Source: an uncultured Collinsella sp. (GTDB lineage: Bacteria; Actinomycetota; Coriobacteriia; Coriobacteriales; Coriobacteriaceae). Taken from it: a DNA stretch of 64,000 nucleotides. The first letter of the stretch is position 1. Each line of letters opens with the position of its first letter. A model generated the notes under the pieces. It searched no databases, was not told where the DNA came from, and saw nothing but the letters and a program-made list of their open reading frames with translations. Below, piece after piece: positions 61,139-64,000 of the stretch. The position numbers and the translations under genes were made by a program. The DNA lies in assembly GCA_959602645.1 (NCBI GenBank), contig CAUGTZ010000013.1, forward strand, positions 6,576 to 70,575, written 5' to 3'.

Positions 61139-62155
61139 CTAGTCCATCTCCTTCACATGGGATTCGATGAACTGAATCTCCTCGTCGTCGAGGCCGTACT
61201 TCGCATAGAGCTGACGGTCGATGTCAGCAACAGACTGCGACCAATCGATGTCGGAGTCAGAAGTAAAGTCCTGTAGGGGGACATACTTCCATTTTGGTGC
61301 GGGATTGTGCTGCGTAATCTTCAGAATTCCGAGCATGGTCCGAGCGAACTTCGATTTTATGTATTTGAGGAGAGCCGTAGCTTCCGCTTCGGAATTGAAA
61401 CCGCCAATGCTTATGAAGGACTGCGTATGCCCTATTAAGGGCCGCCCTATTAAGGGCGTAGAAAGCACTTCTCCAAGCGCGCCCGATCCGTTGGCGGCAG
61501 GAACAAGTACTTTCCATTTGTCGAGGTTCGGATGCGGAGCGATATATCTGGCGGAAATGAACTTGTAAGCTCTTCCGGCGCGACCTCTGCCAAAGATTCT
61601 GATGCAACTATCTCCGTCGCCAGGCATCTCGTCAAAGAAAACTACATTGTTAAGGTTGTCGAGAACGTTTGTCTTAAGGTCATAGTCGTGGTTCTTGCTC
61701 AACAGACCATGGTCGTCGTCAACATAACGAATCTCGGGATGGTCTTCGTGCATGGCTTCAGTGAAGTGGTAGCTATCGGCCGCGAAGATGATATCGCCGA
61801 GGGGTTGGATGCCATGTTTTACAACCTTCTCTTTGATGGTACGAAGCTCATCGAAATGTGTGAACACTTCTATCGCACCGAAATCCCGATCAGCATCTCG
61901 ATAGGTAACGGCAACACCGCCCTTGATGTCGGTATTCGGAAAGGCGCTGGACGCATCCGCTTTATAGCTCATCACTTTGAAATGGGGGTCGTTAAGCATC
62001 TTCCTGTTCCAGGCCTTTGGGGTTGAGCCGGCGTCAAATAGGAATCTAGCGGGAGTGACAAGCTCCACCTTGTCGGAAACCTTGAACGCCGAGTCCATAA
62101 ACTCGTGATAGATGGGCGGTGCATAGGTCTTATTGCCAGAATCTTGTTCCGCCAC
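61139..62155 (-). CDS. C-terminal fragment of the frameshifted methylase
   Basis: 338 aa from the first in-frame start after the frameshift. It begins MAEQDSGNKTYAPPIYHEFM, just downstream of where NPPYQ should be. It contains the second half of the methylase fold and the probable target-recognition region, with ILKITQHNPAPKWKYVPLQD near its end. Alone it lacks the catalytic NPPY tetrapeptide and should not methylate DNA. It could be made by internal initiation or by ribosomal frameshifting from the upstream frame. Confidence 0.7.
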   Translation of the reverse strand: MAEQDSGNKTYAPPIYHEFMDSAFKVSDKVELVTPARFLFDAGSTPKAWNRKMLNDPHFKVMSYKADASSAFPNTDIKGGVAVTYRDADRDFGAIEVFTHFDELRTIKEKVVKHGIQPLGDIIFAADSYHFTEAMHEDHPEIRYVDDDHGLLSKNHDYDLKTNVLDNLNNVVFFDEMPGDGDSCIRIFGRGRAGRAYKFISARYIAPHPNLDKWKVLVPAANGSGALGEVLSTPLIGRPLIGHTQSFISIGGFNSEAEATALLKYIKSKFARTMLGILKITQHNPAPKWKYVPLQDFTSDSDIDWSQSVADIDRQLYAKYGLDDEEIQFIESHVKEMD

Positions 62156-63264
62156 TGAAAGCTGATATGGGGATTACCGATTACCGCATAGAACTTCTTT
62201 CCCATAATTGCTGCCTCACCTTTCAATGCGGCGAACTCGAAGGGCTCGCCGTTCTGCCAGTCGTATATCACGCAGAGGGGAACCGTTTCCCTTGGCTCCT
62301 CTTCTTTGGTCTCTTCGGTTGTCTCGTCGGGGAATACGTCATCGAACAGGTCGAAAAGCGACGGTTGCATCGGCTCCGGCTCGGGCTCCTCGAACGTCCC
62401 CAGGGTCGACTCCACCTCGGCGCCCATCTTGTTGGTGGGCACGGCGTCTGTGAAGCCGTTCATCTGCCAGAAGTTCCAGGAAACGATCCATGCCGCCTGC
62501 TCGAGCTCGTCCTGTTGGGGGCCCGACCCCCAGCGATTGCGGAGATGCTCGACGAACGTCTCGAGCACATTGACGCGAGCAATAAGCAGGTTGTCGCCCT
62601 GGTACTCGAAGCCGTACGTCGCGCGCAGCGCGTCGAGGGCCCGGCGCACCCATTCCTTGCGAGTCTTGGTCTTCTCGGTCACAACGCGAAGCTTGCGGTC
62701 AAGGAAGCCTACGCGCTCGCTTACGGGTAGCTCGTCTCCCGTCACGGTGTCGTAGCGCGAGCACACAAACGGCGCCTCGCCACACGTGATCTCGAGCCGC
62801 GTAGCCTCCACGTATGCGCGCCAGCCGTGTCCCTTTGACTTTGGAAATTCGATTGGATCACTAGTCGGCGTCCATGTATTGGCGCCATCATCCGCAACGA
62901 TCTCGGTGTTGAAGACATCGCGCCGGCCGAACCAAGCCTCGTCCAAGTCGTTGTTCATCTGATTGCACAGCCATGACGGGGTGAACACCTCGGCGCGGCT
63001 CTTGGTGCGCTGGGATTGCTTCTCCTGCTCTTTGGCGATGCGCGGCTTGATGACGCCGGAGTTCATGCCCGTGATCTTCTCGACGGTCATCTCGTCATCG
63101 CCCATGTAGCCGTCGCCTAGGGCCTCGTATTCGTTGTCGGCCCATATGATGTTGCGCCCCGTAGTGCGGTCGCACAGCAACGTCTTGAGAATGAAAGTCG
63201 GGTATCGGCGGTCGAAGGACTCTATGAAGCCTTCGACCGAGATGTCGTGCATTGGCTCCGTCAC
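61139..63264 (-). pseudogene. Eco57I-like DNA adenine methylase, frameshifted in the NPPY motif
   Basis: The N-terminal reading frame starts at GTG 63264 (or ATG 63252). It includes RAEVFTPSWLCNQMN, YVEATRLEITCGEAPFVCSRYD, and GDNLLIARVNVLETFVEHL, all as in Eco57I-type methylases, and runs into FYAVIGNP-H. At the G4 run 62169-62172 (C4 on the coding strand) one more base would give A-V-I-G-N-P-P-Y-Q-L-S and join the next frame, which carries VELVTPARFLFDAG, KAWNRKMLNDPHF and DIKGGVAV. The intact protein would be about 708 aa. As it stands the first frame ends in nonsense at 61972. It stops two bases before the helicase gene. A true mutation, a phase-variable tract or an assembly error are all possible. 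Confidence 0.85.
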
Positions 63265-63267
63265 GGG

Positions 63268-63480
63268 CTATTGTCCCTTCTTCGCGAGCTCTTCGATCAT
63301 GCAAGTGCGCACAAAGGCGGAGAAGCTCATGCCGCGAAGGGCAGCCTCCTCCTTCGCCGCGTCGCGCAGGGTGTCGGGGATGCGCAGGGTCACAGATACC
63401 TGGTCGCCGTTTACCAGGAAGCTCCTGATCTCGGTCTCGCCGGGGTTACCCTTGATGAGCTCCTTATAGCCGTTAGACAT
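63268..63480 (-). CDS. Small ribbon-helix-helix protein
   Basis: 70 aa, GAGG before the ATG. The C-terminal 45 residues (QVSVTLRIPDTLRDAAKEEA and GMSFSAFVRTCMIEELAKK) form an RHH DNA-binding motif. It is first in the minus-strand operon, with the methylase start only a few bases past its stop. Placed here it is likely the transcriptional controller of the restriction operon (C-protein-like), or an antitoxin. Confidence 0.78.
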   Translation of the reverse strand: MSNGYKELIKGNPGETEIRSFLVNGDQVSVTLRIPDTLRDAAKEEAALRGMSFSAFVRTCMIEELAKKGQ

Positions 63481-63524
63481 TCGCGCCTCTATCCCTCGAA
63501 ATGCAATACAAATGCGTTTTCTGA

Positions 63525-63530
63525 ATTATA
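63525..63530 (-). promoter_or_regulatory. -10 box of the defence operon promoter
   Basis: TATAAT on the minus strand, 45 bases before the RHH protein start. The -35 is not clear in the GC-rich upstream sequence, so activator or repressor control is possible. Confidence 0.5.
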
Positions 63531-63657
63531 ACGCAGCGGTACGCCGCGGCACTGGGAATAGGGGGACATCAGCCGCTCGGACACAATGCGACACCGGGCG
63601 GCGGAGAAGATCATCCGGCCGGAATCAAGGAACAGTTTCCGGACCGGGTTTCGTTCC

Positions 63658-63927
63658 TCAGTTATCGCGCGGTTTGACTTTGGCCCGCTCCTCCGCATAG
63701 AGGACCTCGTTCTGAGCCTCCAGGATGCGCGCCGCGTCGCCGATGCGCTCGGCACACCTCTCGCTTATAGACCTCAGGGCCAGGACCCCCTCGACGTCGA
63801 GCGGGTCCAGCTGGTCGGCGTGAGCCAGGGACTCGAGCAGCTGGTCCAGGCCCCTCGCCAGCCTCCCGGCATCTGCCACCGCGTCGAGCAGTTCGAGGCG
63901 CTATATCTTTTCTTCGTAACCCAACAT
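63658..63927 (-). pseudogene. Short helical protein gene with an early in-frame stop
   Basis: On the minus strand AAGGAGACAAGCAG precedes ATG 63927. The frame reads MLGYEEKI, then TAG (63901-63903), then RLELLDAVADAGRLARGL and on for about 80 codons to 63658. The amber codon would be CAG (Gln) with one base change. The downstream part, also open from GTG 63879, is a helical, charged sequence (RIGDAARILEAQNEVLYAEE) with no family I know. It is either a recent nonsense mutant or is made from the internal GTG. It is transcribed in the same direction as the defence operon, 178 bases before the RHH gene. Confidence 0.55.
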
Positions 63928-64000
63928 CTGCTTGTCTCCTTCTCTCAATGCTCATGTACGGTAAGGAAGCAAGCAACCGAAAACAAGAGATAGACCGCCA

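Larger units (their letters stand above)
48653..64000. mobile_element. Integrative element inserted at the 3' end of guaA (right end outside the window)
   Basis: Immediately after guaA come an array of GGGAGTAA boxes, a repressor, an excisionase-like protein and a tyrosine integrase in the usual control-module order. A mobilization-like RHH protein and a 12-kb minus-strand defence-type operon follow. The cargo genes have different codon habits from the core genes. The left boundary is placed at the guaA stop on the strength of GAGTGGGAGTA there. I found no clear second copy of the guaA end before 64000, so the right junction lies outside or has decayed. No relaxase is visible. Confidence 0.7.

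Noticed and set aside
51534..63480. DISARM or BREX system
   Set aside because: No DUF1998 helicase, drmB, PLD nuclease, PglZ or BrxC-type ATPase is seen; only SNF2 and methylase families overlap.

Overview
The window is a high-GC chromosomal segment that best fits a gut Actinomycetota of the class Coriobacteriia, most likely Collinsella. This is inferred from gene content and protein style: GatCAB, a MurT/GatD-type cell-wall amidotransferase, a type III glutamine synthetase, a methionine synthase with a separate reactivation protein, a SpaA-type pilin with class C sortase, and a one-piece tmRNA with tag DNNSSFEPMALAA. No 16S rRNA is present, so the genus is not proven.

Bases 1-4.4 kb hold the end of a sortase-anchored pilin and its class C sortase. 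They are separated by an AT-richer accessory insert with a possible type I toxin on a 250-bp direct repeat and an AbiE-like regulator/nucleotidyltransferase pair. 4.7-8.2 kb is gatCAB, 8.9-11.2 kb a metal P-type ATPase with a small DUF6110-like partner, and 11.3-12.2 kb a ribbon-helix-helix/PIN toxin-antitoxin pair. Then come tmRNA, a patatin-like lipase, rplM-rpsI, glmM, a PTS IIA protein, nagB, a large STAND/SARP regulator, yhbY, a methyltransferase and a PFL-like/UPF0210 protein. A one-carbon block (metF, MetH reactivation protein, metH) lies on the minus strand. It is followed by glnA III, a flavodoxin-ferredoxin protein, tRNA-Glu, a fused MurT-GatD, two helical-repeat proteins, an iron alcohol dehydrogenase, two glycerol dehydrogenase paralogs, a multi-cluster ferredoxin protein, ychF, an asparaginase and guaA.

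From the 3' end of guaA (48.65 kb) to the end of the window lies an integrative element. It has seven GGGAGTAA-type boxes, a divergent repressor/excisionase control region with GTACG operators, a tyrosine integrase and a mobilization-like RHH protein. It carries a large minus-strand putative defence operon: RHH protein, Eco57I-like methylase (frameshifted inside its NPPY motif), GIY-YIG-like/helicase/methylase-fragment protein, an unknown protein, a ParB-like protein and a SNF2 helicase, with a DUF262/DUF1524 (GmrSD-like) nuclease just downstream. The right end of the element is not visible.

The most novel-looking signals are: (i) two intergenic elements, at 8237-8375 and 23662-23803, that share a 60-nt core with three conserved blocks and a stem whose six base pairs all sit at identical positions, most of them covarying, which points to a structured RNA family; (ii) the guaA-island defence operon; (iii) the MurT-GatD fusion; (iv) the four alternating CTCAATCTGTAACA boxes beside tRNA-Glu; and (v) the candidate type I toxin-antitoxin duplication.
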